Shown: piece after piece, positions 50,094-59,322 of the stretch
Position numbering within the stretch: the stretch's first letter is position 1
How the letters are laid out: each line of letters begins with the position of its first letter
Position numbers and translations under genes: made by a program
Notes under the pieces: model-generated
The model's input: only the letters and a program-made list of their open reading frames with translations
What the model was told of the DNA's origin: nothing
The model's database searches: none
DNA from: Rhizobium vallis
Lineage (GTDB): Bacteria > Pseudomonadota > Alphaproteobacteria > Rhizobiales > Rhizobiaceae
NCBI RefSeq assembly: GCF_003985155.1
Contig: NZ_ML133695.1
Span: 215,224-279,223 of the forward strand
DNA length: 64,000 nucleotides
Direction: 5' to 3'

Positions 50094-51065
50094 TTGACTT
50101 CTTCCGCCTTCGATCCACCTCCTGGCCCGCCGCGCCGCGTGCTCTGCGTTGGCGCGGCGGTTCTCGACACCCTCTTTCGCGTGCGCTCGCTGCCGGCCGG
50201 CCAAGGCAAGATCCTGCCCTACGACATGCTGCAGGTCGCGGAGGGCATGGCATCGAGCGCGGCATTCGCCGTCGCGCGGCTCGGCGGCCATGCCAGTCTC
50301 TGGGGTGCGGTCGGCGACGACGCCACCGGCGACCGCATCATGACTGATCTCGGCAATAGCGGCATCGACACGAGCGGCATGCTGCGGGCGGAAGGCGCGC
50401 GCTCGGCCGTTTCGACCATCCTGATCGATGATCGGGGAGAGCGCCTGATCGTGCCTTTCTACGATGCGCGGCTGCACGAGACGATCAAGCCGGTGACCGC
50501 ACAGGATGTCTCGTCCTTCGACGCCGTGCTGGTCGACGTGCGATGGCCGAAGCTTGCGCTGGCGACGCTGCTGGCGGCGAGAGAGGCGGGTAAGCCCGCC
50601 ATTCTCGACGGTGATGTTGCCGGCGACGGGGTGATCGAGATGCTGGCGCCGGCGGCAAGCCACATCGTCTTCTCGCAGCCGGCGGCCGAACGCCTTGCAG
50701 GAACGGCCGATCTCCCGGAGGTCGTCAGCCGTCTGAAACGAAAATACGAACATGCCTTCATCAGCGTCACGTCAGGCGAAAACGGCTCGTTCTGGTTCGA
50801 CGACCCCGCCAGTAAAATCCGTCATCTCACAGCGCCTGAAGTGGAGGCCGTCGATACACTGGCGGCCGGCGACATCTTCCACGGCGCTTTCGCGCTCGCG
50901 ATTGCGGAAGGCATGCCGATCGAGGAGACGATGCGATTGTCGTCCATGGCGGCGGCTCTCAAATGCCAGGTGTTCGGCGGCCGCATCGGCGCTCCGAGCC
51001 GAGCGGAAGTCTGTGTTGCCATGCGGGACTGGGACGCCACGCCGCTCAGTTTACTTCCCGTCTAA
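50094..51065 (+). CDS. PfkB-family carbohydrate kinase
   Basis: A 323-residue sugar kinase of the ribokinase fold: VLCVGAAVLDTLFRV at the start, EGMASSAAFAVARLGGHASLWGAVGDDATGD in the first half and the catalytic block EAVDTLAAGDIFHGAFALAI near the end. Most relatives have GAGD at the anion hole; here it is AAGD, with the catalytic Asp kept. DVRWP and ILDGDV segments recall the sulfofructose-kinase (YihV) branch, but the substrate is open. The start is TTG 50094, 18 bases after the permease. Its end overlaps the convergent oxidoreductase by 4 bases. Confidence 0.87.
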   Translation: MTSSAFDPPPGPPRRVLCVGAAVLDTLFRVRSLPAGQGKILPYDMLQVAEGMASSAAFAVARLGGHASLWGAVGDDATGDRIMTDLGNSGIDTSGMLRAEGARSAVSTILIDDRGERLIVPFYDARLHETIKPVTAQDVSSFDAVLVDVRWPKLALATLLAAREAGKPAILDGDVAGDGVIEMLAPAASHIVFSQPAAERLAGTADLPEVVSRLKRKYEHAFISVTSGENGSFWFDDPASKIRHLTAPEVEAVDTLAAGDIFHGAFALAIAEGMPIEETMRLSSMAAALKCQVFGGRIGAPSRAEVCVAMRDWDATPLSLLPV

Positions 51066-52387
51066 AAATCGGCGACTTTGCCCCAGGCCGATTTCCTGAA
51101 CCGCGCGGGGTGATAGGGCTTGGGATCGACGATCGGCGTGTCGCCGCTGACGATATCGGCGATCAGGTGGCCGGCGCCGGGGCCAATGCCGAATCCGTGC
51201 CCGCTGAAGCCGGCGGCCAGGATGAAGCCCGGTATCTCAGTGATTTCGCCGATCCCGGGCACGCCATCCGGCGTGCTGTCGACATAACCCGCCCAGGCGG
51301 CGGTGACCTGGGTTGTCCTGAGATCGGGAAGGAGTTCAAGGGCGCGCGCGTGCGTGCGCTGGATCGTCGCCTGATCGACCTTGGGGTCGAGAATACGCAT
51401 CCGCTCCATCGGCGTGGGTGCGTCCAGCCGCCATCGCCGCAAGGTTTCGTGACCGGATCTCATTCCCTCCCATCCGCCGGGCGCCAGGCTTCGCCACCGC
51501 CGGATGAACATCGGCAGAAACTGCGGCGCGTAGCGAAATTGCTGCGGCGTCAGGTCGACGCGGCCGCCGCCGCTGATGGCAAGTGTATAACCGCCATCGC
51601 CGCGGCGCGTGGCAGAGACGGCGGAGGTGTGCAGCGCATCCGGCAGCGCAGCGGCCGGCGCGGAAACCGCAAGGATCGATGAGCGGATCGAAGCCTGCGG
51701 AAAGCGGATGCCGAGCTGGTGGCAGAAGGAGGAAGCCCAGGCGCCGCCGGCGAGAACCGCGGTTTTCGTGCGAATGGTGCCATGCTCGGTGACGACGGCG
51801 GAAAGACGCCCGCCTTCGGTCTCGATGCCGCGGGCCGCGCAGGATTGGCGCACCGTGCCGCCGAGCTTCAGGATCGCGCGCGCCACCGCCGGGGCAGCAC
51901 TCGCCGGGTCGGCCGTCCCGTCGGTCGGGGAGAAGACGCCGCCCTTCCAGGATTTGCCCGTCGCGCGGCCGCGCTCGCTCGCCTCGGCGCCGTCGAGCAT
52001 ATGGGTGGTGACGCCGGCGGTGCGGGCAAAGTCGCGCCAGCGCGCCCAGCCCGCCAGTTCCTCTTCGCTGTTGCTGAGATAGAAAAGCCCGCAGCGGCGA
52101 AAGCCGGTATCCTCGCCTGAGACAGCTGCGAAACGCTCCCAGAGATCGAGGCTCTTCGTCGCCATCGGCAGCTCCCGCGCATCGCGGTTCTGCTGGCGGC
52201 ACCAGCCCCAGTTCCGGCTCGACTGTTCCGCACCGATCCGGCCCTTCTCGACGAGAACGACCTTCAGGCCGCGCTGCGCCATGTAATAGGCCGCAAAGAC
52301 GCCGACGATGCCGCCACCGATGACAACGGCATCGGCAGCTGCGGGAAGCGTCAGGGGCGACTCAACGAATTTCAGCGGTGCAGGCAT
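51062..52387 (-). CDS. FAD-dependent amine/D-amino-acid oxidase-type enzyme (DadA/DAO family)
   Basis: A 441-residue flavoprotein. The FAD-binding motif is AVVIGGGIVGVFAAYYMAQRG with VVLVEKGRIGAEQSS. The middle is a DAO-type substrate domain, and the C-terminus has the second FAD contact IPGFILAAGFSGHGFGIGPGAG. It probably oxidises a secondary amine or D-amino acid. RNWGWCRQQNRD after the first domain is typical of the group seen beside transporters. ATG 52387 follows CCGGAGACC. Divergent from an Lrp-type gene that may control it. Confidence 0.87.
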   Translation of the reverse strand: MPAPLKFVESPLTLPAAADAVVIGGGIVGVFAAYYMAQRGLKVVLVEKGRIGAEQSSRNWGWCRQQNRDARELPMATKSLDLWERFAAVSGEDTGFRRCGLFYLSNSEEELAGWARWRDFARTAGVTTHMLDGAEASERGRATGKSWKGGVFSPTDGTADPASAAPAVARAILKLGGTVRQSCAARGIETEGGRLSAVVTEHGTIRTKTAVLAGGAWASSFCHQLGIRFPQASIRSSILAVSAPAAALPDALHTSAVSATRRGDGGYTLAISGGGRVDLTPQQFRYAPQFLPMFIRRWRSLAPGGWEGMRSGHETLRRWRLDAPTPMERMRILDPKVDQATIQRTHARALELLPDLRTTQVTAAWAGYVDSTPDGVPGIGEITEIPGFILAAGFSGHGFGIGPGAGHLIADIVSGDTPIVDPKPYHPARFRKSAWGKVADF

Positions 52388-52620
52388 GAAGCGGTCTCCG
52401 GTTGCGGCATAATCTAGCGGGGTTTGCGCATGCGGCGTTGCTGGAGTTCGACCGGCCGGCAGCAGAACATGCCGTCTTGCCGGAAGCGTGCAGACAGTTG
52501 TGCTTCGCGCCGACGCGCAAAACGAAATAGACAGGTAGAGGCAATGTGTTACCTTCAATCAAGGGAAAGCTGCAGCATAATCTGCCGTGTTCCGTCGGCC
52601 ATAACCCGAATAGGTGCTTC

Positions 52621-53097
52621 GTGAAACTCGATCGTATTGACGTCAAGATCCTCCACGAACTGCAGAAGAATGGGCGCATCACCAATGTGGAACTGGCCGA
52701 CCTCGTGGCGCTCTCCCCGAGCCCCTGCCTGATGCGGGTCAAAAAGCTGCAGGCGGAGGGCTACATCGAAGGCTATTCGGCGCAGATCAACGTCGGCAAG
52801 CTCGGCCAGACGCTAACGGTCTTTACCGAGATCACCCTGAAGAACCACCGGCAGATCGATTTTGCCCGCTTCCTCGCAGCGATCGAAAAGGTCGAGCAGG
52901 TCATCGAGTGCCATCTCGTCTCCGGCGGCTATGATTACCTCGTCAAATTCGTCACGTCGGGGATCGGCGAATACCAGACGATCATGGAACGTCTCACCGA
53001 CATGGATGTCGGCATCGACAAATATTTCAGCTTCGTGGTGCTGAAGTCGCCGATCGTCAGGGCCCATATGCCGCTGACGAGCCTGTTTCCGCTCTGA
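52621..53097 (+). CDS. Lrp/AsnC-family regulator
   Basis: A 158-residue regulator. The N-terminal helix-turn-helix (about 5-60) reads LDRIDVKILHELQKNGRITNVELADLV and SPSPCLMRVKKLQAEGYI. The C-terminal RAM ligand domain (about 68-150) has VIECHLVSGGYDYLVKFV. The start is GTG 52621; an upstream ATG in frame at 52546 would add residues not seen in the family. It probably responds to an amino acid and controls the divergent oxidase and perhaps the adjacent transporter. Confidence 0.88.
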   Translation: MKLDRIDVKILHELQKNGRITNVELADLVALSPSPCLMRVKKLQAEGYIEGYSAQINVGKLGQTLTVFTEITLKNHRQIDFARFLAAIEKVEQVIECHLVSGGYDYLVKFVTSGIGEYQTIMERLTDMDVGIDKYFSFVVLKSPIVRAHMPLTSLFPL

Positions 53098-53134
53098 ACC
53101 TTTCCAACAAAGGTGCGCGGCTCCAGCGCCGGTC

Positions 53135-54790
53135 CTAACCCCTGCTATAGGCGCGCACCAGTTCCGGATCCTGTGTCAGCCCGTCGAGCCAGGCCGGATC
53201 GAGCTTCGGCACCGAGGAGAAGAGCAGCTGGGAATAGGGATGCTGCGCCGCCTTGATCTTTTCGGGTGTGATTTCCTCGACCTTCCTGCCGTCATACATC
53301 ACGACGATCTCGTCGCAGATCGCCTCGACCACCGAAAGGTCGTGGCTGATGAAGATATAGGAGAGCCCGAGTTCCCGCTGCAATTCCTTGAGCAGATCGA
53401 TCACGGCGGCAGCGACCACCGTATCGAGAGCCGAAGTGATCTCGTCGCACAGGATCAGCTTCGGATCGGCGGCGAGCGCGCGGGCGAAATTCACGCGCTG
53501 CTTCTGCCCGCCCGAAAGCTCTCCCGGCCGGCGATGGCGAAGGCTGCGCGGCAGACGGACCATGTCCATCAATTCGTCGACGCGGGCGCTGCGCGCCTTG
53601 GCCGGCATACCGTGGTAGAAGACGAGCGGCCGGTCGAGAATATCCTCGACCGATTTTGCCGGGTTCAGCGCCGTATCGGCATATTGGAAGACGATCTGCA
53701 TCTCGCGCAGCTGGTCGCGCGAGCGTTCGCGGGCGCTGTGACCGAGTTCCTTGCCGTCGAAGACGATCTTGCCGAAGGCGGCAGGCAGGATGCCAGCGAT
53801 AGTGCGGGCAAGGGTCGACTTGCCGCAGCCGGATTCGCCGATAATGCCGAGATTGCGTCCTTTCTCGACCTTGAGGCTCACCTGCTGGACGGCGCAGACC
53901 AGGGGCCGGCCATCGGCCTGGCGCTGGCCGTAACCGGCAACGACGTCTTCGATCGTCAACAGCGGCGCCGGCACGGCCGCGCCATCGGCTTCGGGATTGC
54001 GCGCCTTCGGCTCGAAAGCAGCGAGCAGCTCGCGTGTATAGGGATGTTTTGCCGCGGTGAGGATCTCTTCCGTCGTGCCGGCCTCCTGGACTTCGCCGCC
54101 CTTCAGCACGACGATCCGGTCGGCGATCTGGGCGACGACGGCAAGGTCGTGCGAGACGTAAACGCCAGATATGCCGCCCTTCTTCATGGCCGACTTGAAG
54201 GCGCGCAGCACTTCGATCTGCGTCGTCACGTCGAGCGCCGTCGTCGGCTCGTCGAAGATCATCAGCTTCGGGTCGCCGATCAGCGCCATTGCCGCCGAAA
54301 GACGCTGCAGCTGGCCGCCGGAGACCTGATGGGGATAGCGTGTGCCGATGATCTCCGGTTCAGGCAGGGAAAGCGCCCGGAAGAGTTCGACCGCACGCCT
54401 CCTTGCCTCTTCGGCCGACATCAGCCCGTGGATGCGCGTGACCTCGATCACCTGATCCATGATCGTGATGGCGGGGTTGAAGGCGGCGGCGGCCGATTGC
54501 GGCACATAGGCGACCTCCGTGCCGCGCAGCCTGGCGCGCTGTTTTTCGCCAAGCTTGACCATGTCCTTGCCGTCAAGCGAGACGCTACCGCCTGAAATGC
54601 GACAGCCCGGCCGGCAATGGCCCATCAGGCTGAGCGCGATCGTCGTCTTGCCGGAGCCGCTTTCGCCGATCAGCGCGACGATCTCGCCCTCGGCGATGTC
54701 GAGGCTGACGCCGCGGATGATTTCGACGCGGCGGCCGGAATCGGTGGTGGCTTCGACCCTGAGGTCACGGATTTCGACGAGATTGGTCAT
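53135..54790 (-). CDS. Dipeptide-type ABC transporter, fused double ATP-binding protein
   Basis: A 551-residue protein with two ATPase halves (about 1-260 and 285-545), equivalent to DppD and DppF fused. First half: Walker A GESGSGKTT, signature VSGGQLQRLS, Walker B LMIFDEPTTALD. Second half: GESGCGKST, LSGGQKQRVNFARAL, LILCDEITSALD, where the usual DEP is DEI. ATG 54790 overlaps the permease stop by one base. It powers the two permeases upstream on the same strand. Last gene of the minus-strand unit. Confidence 0.92.
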   Translation of the reverse strand: MTNLVEIRDLRVEATTDSGRRVEIIRGVSLDIAEGEIVALIGESGSGKTTIALSLMGHCRPGCRISGGSVSLDGKDMVKLGEKQRARLRGTEVAYVPQSAAAAFNPAITIMDQVIEVTRIHGLMSAEEARRRAVELFRALSLPEPEIIGTRYPHQVSGGQLQRLSAAMALIGDPKLMIFDEPTTALDVTTQIEVLRAFKSAMKKGGISGVYVSHDLAVVAQIADRIVVLKGGEVQEAGTTEEILTAAKHPYTRELLAAFEPKARNPEADGAAVPAPLLTIEDVVAGYGQRQADGRPLVCAVQQVSLKVEKGRNLGIIGESGCGKSTLARTIAGILPAAFGKIVFDGKELGHSARERSRDQLREMQIVFQYADTALNPAKSVEDILDRPLVFYHGMPAKARSARVDELMDMVRLPRSLRHRRPGELSGGQKQRVNFARALAADPKLILCDEITSALDTVVAAAVIDLLKELQRELGLSYIFISHDLSVVEAICDEIVVMYDGRKVEEITPEKIKAAQHPYSQLLFSSVPKLDPAWLDGLTQDPELVRAYSRG

Positions 54791-55644
54791 CACTCGCTCC
54801 GATCTCGAATTTTCTGCGGCAGATTGTCGATCAGCAGGTTCACGCTGATCGTGAGGCTGGCGATCGCCAGCGACGGGAACATGACGGCGGGCGCGCCAAA
54901 AGGCAGGCCGCCGATATTTTCGCGCACCAGCGCGCCCCAGTCCGCATAGGGTGGTTGCACGCCAAGCCCCAAGAAGGAGAGGCCGGAGAGCAGGAGAACG
55001 ATGAAGACGAAGCGGAGCCCGAGATCGGCAAGCACGGGCCCGACGATATTGGGCAGAATTTCCGAGCGGATCAGATAGAGGGTGTTTTCGCCACGGATGC
55101 GGGCGACGGTGATGAAATCCATGGAATTGACGTTGACGGCGAGCGCCCGCGCGAAACGGTAAGACCCCGGTATGTAGATCACCGAAAGCGTCAGGATCAG
55201 CACCGGAATAGACGAACCGACGGCTGCGACCACGACGAGGCCGAAGAGCTTGCCCGGGATGGAGTTCATCGCATCGAGAAAGCGCGAAAGCAGGGTGTCG
55301 AGCCAGCCACCGGCCACAGCCGCGATCATTCCGAGCACGACGCCGCTGAAAAAGGCGATGGTTACGGCCGCAAGCGAGATGCCGACCGTGTAGCGCGCGC
55401 CCATCAGGATGCGCGAGAACACGTCGCGGCCGAGATAATCCGACCCCATCCAGAACTGCTGGGATATCGGACCGAAATAATCGGTATCGACGATCTCGCC
55501 GACGGGGTAGGGGATGAGCAAGGGCGCGAAAATCGCGATGAAGGCCCAGATGAGAATGACGGCAAGCCCGAGGAGCCCGACGAGGTTGAAGCGGTAGCCG
55601 AGCCGGCGCGTCATGGCTGGTCGTTGTTGGATATCGGATGTCAT
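54790..55644 (-). CDS. Dipeptide-type ABC permease (DppC type)
   Basis: A 284-residue permease with an N-terminal membrane anchor (about 16-38) and a transport domain with MGSDYLGRDVFSRILMGARYTVGI, the DppC signature. The loop contacting the ATPase includes ARIRGENTLYLIRSEILPNI. Its start overlaps the DppB-type gene end by 4 bases and its stop shares a base with the ATPase start, so translation is coupled. Confidence 0.91.
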   Translation of the reverse strand: MTSDIQQRPAMTRRLGYRFNLVGLLGLAVILIWAFIAIFAPLLIPYPVGEIVDTDYFGPISQQFWMGSDYLGRDVFSRILMGARYTVGISLAAVTIAFFSGVVLGMIAAVAGGWLDTLLSRFLDAMNSIPGKLFGLVVVAAVGSSIPVLILTLSVIYIPGSYRFARALAVNVNSMDFITVARIRGENTLYLIRSEILPNIVGPVLADLGLRFVFIVLLLSGLSFLGLGVQPPYADWGALVRENIGGLPFGAPAVMFPSLAIASLTISVNLLIDNLPQKIRDRSE

Positions 55645-56591
55645 CGCAGCCTCGGATTGGAAAGAATGGCGATAATGTCGGCAAGCGTGATGAGGATCAG
55701 GTAGCCGAGGCAGAAAATCATCGCGCAGCTCTGGATCAGCGGCAGGTCGCGGGTGGCGACCGCATCGACCATCAGTTTGGCGATGCCGGGATAGTTGAAG
55801 ATGGTCTCGACGATGATCACCCCGCCGAGCAGGTAGGAGAGTGACAGGGCGATCGCGTTGACGATCGGGCCGAGCGCGTTGGGAAGGGCATGCCTCAGGA
55901 CGATGCGGGTTCGCGACGCGCCTTTCAGGAGAGCCATCTCGACATAGGGCGTGTTCAGAGTTTCGACGACTGCTGCGCGCGTCATGCGGATCATCTGCGC
56001 TGAGACAACGAAGGTGAGCGTGATGACAGGCATGGCGTAAACACGCAGCATATCGGCAAGCGAGTGGACTTCATTGGCAAGCGACAGCGCCGGCAGCCAG
56101 CGGAGATAGACGGCAAAAATCAGTACCGCCGAGGTCGCCACCATGAACTCGGGCACTGAAATCACGCCGATGGTCAGGATCGTCACGATCCGGTCGTAGA
56201 CGGAACCGCGCAGCATCGCTGCGGTGATGCCGAGGGTCAGCGCGATCGGCACTGAGAACAGCGCGGTCACGCCTGCGAGCTTCAGCGTGTTGACGAAGCG
56301 GCCGCCGATCAATTGGCTGATCGGCATGTCGTTGGCGTAGGACGTGCCGAGATCGCCGGAAAGCAGTCCGTAAAGCCAGCTGAGGAAGCGCAGGATCGCC
56401 GGCTGGTCCAGATGCATGGCCTTGCGCAGGCCTTCGACGGCTTCCGGCGTTGCCGCCTGCCCGAGTAGGATGGTCGCCGTATCGCCGGGCAGCATCGTCG
56501 TGGCGAAAAACACGGCGAAGGAGACGATCACCAGGGTGACCAGGGCAATGAGCAACCGGTTCGATATGAGGGACAGCACCTCTTTGTTCAT
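55641..56591 (-). CDS. Dipeptide-type ABC permease (DppB type)
   Basis: A 316-residue permease with six membrane helices. The DppB layout is seen in ALVTLVIVSFAVFFATTMLPGD at the start, RRFVNTL-like GGRFVNTLKLAG, and the ATPase-contact loop MALLKGASRTRIVLRHALPNAL. The ATG at 56591 is preferred to an upstream start. It is separated from the binding-protein gene by about 90 bases that hold a perfect hairpin. Confidence 0.91.
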   Translation of the reverse strand: MNKEVLSLISNRLLIALVTLVIVSFAVFFATTMLPGDTATILLGQAATPEAVEGLRKAMHLDQPAILRFLSWLYGLLSGDLGTSYANDMPISQLIGGRFVNTLKLAGVTALFSVPIALTLGITAAMLRGSVYDRIVTILTIGVISVPEFMVATSAVLIFAVYLRWLPALSLANEVHSLADMLRVYAMPVITLTFVVSAQMIRMTRAAVVETLNTPYVEMALLKGASRTRIVLRHALPNALGPIVNAIALSLSYLLGGVIIVETIFNYPGIAKLMVDAVATRDLPLIQSCAMIFCLGYLILITLADIIAILSNPRLR

Positions 56592-56642
56592 GCGCGGGCT
56601 CCCTTCGGCATTCGGTTGAGGATTATAACGCAGGGGAAGGCA

Positions 56643-56669
56643 GGCCGGGGACAATTTCAGCCCCCGGCC
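56643..56669 (-). terminator. Hairpin between binding-protein and permease genes
   Basis: GGCCGGGG (56643-56650) and CCCCGGCC (56662-56669) form a perfect 8-bp stem around 11 bases, starting about 10 bases after the binding-protein stop on the minus strand. No T-run follows. Same position relative to its operon as the hairpins at 12301-12324 and 38111-38140. Confidence 0.65.
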
Positions 56670-56679
56670 GCTCTCTTCC

Positions 56680-58290
56680 TCAGCCTTCGAGCCAGACATA
56701 TTCCGCGAAGGCGTAACCCATCTGGCCGCCGAGCGGGCTGGGCTCCAGGCCCTTGAGCTTGGCGGAGGTCGCGTCAACGTTGGAGAGATAGGCCGGAATG
56801 ATCGTGCCGGCCTGGTCGGCGATCATGCCCTGCATCTCGTTGTAGATGGCCTTGCGCTTATCCTGGTCGAGCAGGCCGCGCGCCTCCAGCAGCATCTTAT
56901 CGAACTTCTCCGACTTGTACTGGCTTTCATTCCAGGGCGCGTCCGATGCGTAGAGCAGCGAGAACAAAATGTCGGGCGTCGGGCGCGGATTGATGTTGCC
57001 GAAATGAACAGGCGCCTTCAGCCAGTAATTGTCCCAATACCCGTCCGACGGGACCCGCTGGACATCGAGCTTCATGCCGATTTCGGCACCCGAGGCCTGG
57101 ATGATCATGGCCATGTCGATCGAGGAATTCGCCGCTTCCGAAGCGACGACCGGGATCGACTGCCCAAGGACGCCAGCCTTCTGGAAGAGGAACTTCGCCT
57201 TGTCAGGGTCGAAGCTCTTCGGCTTGAGATTGGCGTCGCGATAGAAGTTGACGGGAGAAACCGGCTGGTCGTTGCCGACTTCGCCGAGGCCGCGCAGCGC
57301 CGATTTGACGATCTGCTCGCGGTTAACGAGATATTTCATGCCTTCGATGAAGGACTGCTTGCTGCCCGGCTCCATATCGAGGCGGATATTGAGATTGGTA
57401 TAGTTGCCGGAGGTCGTCTTCGACAGCACGAAGCCGGCGCCCTGGCTTTCCACAAGGCGCATCGAGCGCGGATTGATCGAGGCGGCAAGATGGATGTCGC
57501 CCGACAGCAGCGCATTGACGCGGGCATTGTCGTCGCTGATCGCGAAATATTCGAAGGAATCGACGTTCGGGCCGGATTTCCAGTAGTTCTTGTTCTTGAT
57601 GCCGACCGAACGGACGCCGGGCTCGAACACTTCCCGGACGAAGGCGCCGGTGCCGTTGGCCTTGGAAAAATCCGTGGTGCCGTCGGCGACGATCATGAAG
57701 TGGTGCATCGACAGGATCGTCGGCAGGTCGGCGTTCGGATTGGCGAGCGTGATCTCGGCGGTCTGTTTGTCGACCGCTTTGACGCCTGATATCTGCGCGG
57801 CGATCTTGGCGACCTTGGAGCCGACGGCCGGATCGAGGTGACGCTTCAGCGAGAAGACGACGTCATCAGCGGTCAGCGGCTTTCCGTCATGGAAGGTTAC
57901 GCCGCTGCGCAGCTTGACGGTCCAGACTTTCGCATCCTTGGATTCGATCGCCTCGGCAAGTTCCATCTGCGGCGTGCCCGTCTTATCGAGGAAGGTCAGG
58001 CGATTGTAGAAGGAGCAGCAGCGCACATAGTCCGTCGACAGCGAGGCCTTTGCCGGGTCGAGCGTGTCGGCCGTCGAGGACGACCAGCCGGCCGCCTTGA
58101 GGGCGCCGCCGGCAACGGGCGTCGCCGCAACCGCGTTGGAGGCGCGGCCGAGGATCAGGCCGCCCGCCGACATGGCGACGCCGCCTGCCAGCATCATCTG
58201 CAGAAGCTCCCGCCGGGTTGCGCCGCGGCGGATGGCGTTTTCGATCTTTGCGTCGTCCGACGCAGTCCAGTTGGTGATCTTATTGGTCAT
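56680..58290 (-). CDS. Dipeptide-type ABC substrate-binding protein (SBP family 5)
   Basis: A 536-residue solute-binding protein. A twin-arginine-like signal (ATRRELLQMMLAGGVAMSAGG) comes after about 24 residues and is unusually far from the N-terminus. The mature part has the family-5 blocks VKLRSGVTFHDGKPLTADDV and KSFDPDKAKFLFQKAG. Ligands of this family range from peptides to opines and amines; the neighbouring oxidases and aminotransferase suggest an amine or amino-acid derivative. ATG 58290 follows AAAAGGGG. Confidence 0.9.
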   Translation of the reverse strand: MTNKITNWTASDDAKIENAIRRGATRRELLQMMLAGGVAMSAGGLILGRASNAVAATPVAGGALKAAGWSSSTADTLDPAKASLSTDYVRCCSFYNRLTFLDKTGTPQMELAEAIESKDAKVWTVKLRSGVTFHDGKPLTADDVVFSLKRHLDPAVGSKVAKIAAQISGVKAVDKQTAEITLANPNADLPTILSMHHFMIVADGTTDFSKANGTGAFVREVFEPGVRSVGIKNKNYWKSGPNVDSFEYFAISDDNARVNALLSGDIHLAASINPRSMRLVESQGAGFVLSKTTSGNYTNLNIRLDMEPGSKQSFIEGMKYLVNREQIVKSALRGLGEVGNDQPVSPVNFYRDANLKPKSFDPDKAKFLFQKAGVLGQSIPVVASEAANSSIDMAMIIQASGAEIGMKLDVQRVPSDGYWDNYWLKAPVHFGNINPRPTPDILFSLLYASDAPWNESQYKSEKFDKMLLEARGLLDQDKRKAIYNEMQGMIADQAGTIIPAYLSNVDATSAKLKGLEPSPLGGQMGYAFAEYVWLEG

Positions 58291-58368
58291 ATCATTCCCC
58301 TTTTGTCGTCTGGTTGGGGGGCTGCCCGTCTCCACGCGGGCTTGGCCCCGATCGGGTCTTCCCGCGGA

Positions 58369-59082
58369 TCAGCTCCGCGCTGCGGTCACGGCCTCGGCAA
58401 GGCCGGCCATTGAAGTAAAGTGGTAGTCGGGCTCGGTGAATTCGGCCGGCTCGATGGTGCCGCCATATCCTTTCTGCGCATGGCGTCGCTCGATCCAGCA
58501 ATTTGTCATGCCGAGCGCGCGCGAGATGCCGATGTCATGATACTGGCTCTGGGCCACATGCAGTATATCGCTTTTCGACGCGCCCTCGGCGGCCACGAAA
58601 TCGAAGACGCTCTCGAAGAAGGCCGGATCCGGCTTTTCGGTGCCGGTGTCATCAGCCGTGAAAGCGGCATGGAACGGGTTGCCGAGCGCTTCGGAGAAAT
58701 GGTCGAAGGCCCAGCGGCGGGCATTCGTCATGGCGATCAGCCGGTAGTCCAAGGCAAGCCGCGCCATCGCAGCCGCGCTGTCGGGAAATGCCTTCCATGC
58801 CCTGGCTGAATCGCGCAGGCGTTCGCCATAGCGCTTATCGACGGGCAGGCCGAGCTCAGGGGCTATGGCGAGATAGACGCGCACGAGATCATCAGGGAAC
58901 AGGGACGCATTCTCGCTGTAGCGGGCAGCGCGATAAAGCGTCAGCGCCTGCTCGCCGTCGATCGTCACATCAGCTTCGGCCGCGATCTCCTGAAGGCAGG
59001 ATTTCAGGCCGCTCTCGAAATCGATCAGCGTTCCGACGACGTCGAAACTCATATATTTGAATTCAGGCAGAGACTTCGTCAT
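58369..59082 (-). CDS. Type II haloacid-dehalogenase-like hydrolase (copy 1)
   Basis: A 237-residue HAD-superfamily enzyme. Motif I is FDVVGTLIDFESG with the nucleophilic first Asp. Motif II is IAMTNARRW. The later blocks are TGTEKPDPAFFESVFDF (Lys) and HVAQSQYHDIGISRALGM (Asp). It matches the type II (L-2-haloacid dehalogenase-like) group, many of which are phosphatases or of unknown substrate. It lies between the aminotransferase and the transporter on the same strand. A second type II HAD is encoded at 61860-62528. Confidence 0.87.
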   Translation of the reverse strand: MTKSLPEFKYMSFDVVGTLIDFESGLKSCLQEIAAEADVTIDGEQALTLYRAARYSENASLFPDDLVRVYLAIAPELGLPVDKRYGERLRDSARAWKAFPDSAAAMARLALDYRLIAMTNARRWAFDHFSEALGNPFHAAFTADDTGTEKPDPAFFESVFDFVAAEGASKSDILHVAQSQYHDIGISRALGMTNCWIERRHAQKGYGGTIEPAEFTEPDYHFTSMAGLAEAVTAARS

Positions 59083-59322
59083 GTCGTGTCCCCAGTGTCG
59101 GGCGCAAGCGGCATGGACTGCCGCCGCTTCGCAAAAATCTATGTCGTTCCCAAGCCCGGCTTCGCGCCGGGTCCTTATGATGAACCCCTATTTTTTAGGG
59201 GTGCTTGGCTTCTGCTCACTTGGAGTTTGGCACCTTCTCGGCATGGATTGCGCCGAATAGACGCCGTGATGCGGCACAAAATTCCGAATATCGGCATCCG
59301 GCGGTATTTCGCCGGCTGCGGT
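59083..59322 (-). terminator. Intergenic region with two hairpins after the aminotransferase gene
   Basis: Two stem-loops lie here: CCCGGC-TTCGC-GCCGGG (59155-59171) and ACCCCTA-TTTTT-TAGGGGT (59184-59202). On the minus strand they come about 120 bases after the aminotransferase stop and before the HAD start, so they may end or slow that transcript. No other feature is visible, and the short open frames here look non-coding. Confidence 0.45.

Noticed and set aside
53135..55684. Apparent 849-residue frame joining permease region and double ATPase
   Set aside because: The first 298 codons run through the permease gene in a different frame and are Arg-rich; the ATPase begins at 54790 with MTNLVEIRDLRV.
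59057..59260. Possible 67-residue membrane-like protein
   Set aside because: Its hydrophobic stretch is the translation of the hairpin-containing intergenic region; no ribosome site and it starts antisense inside the HAD gene.
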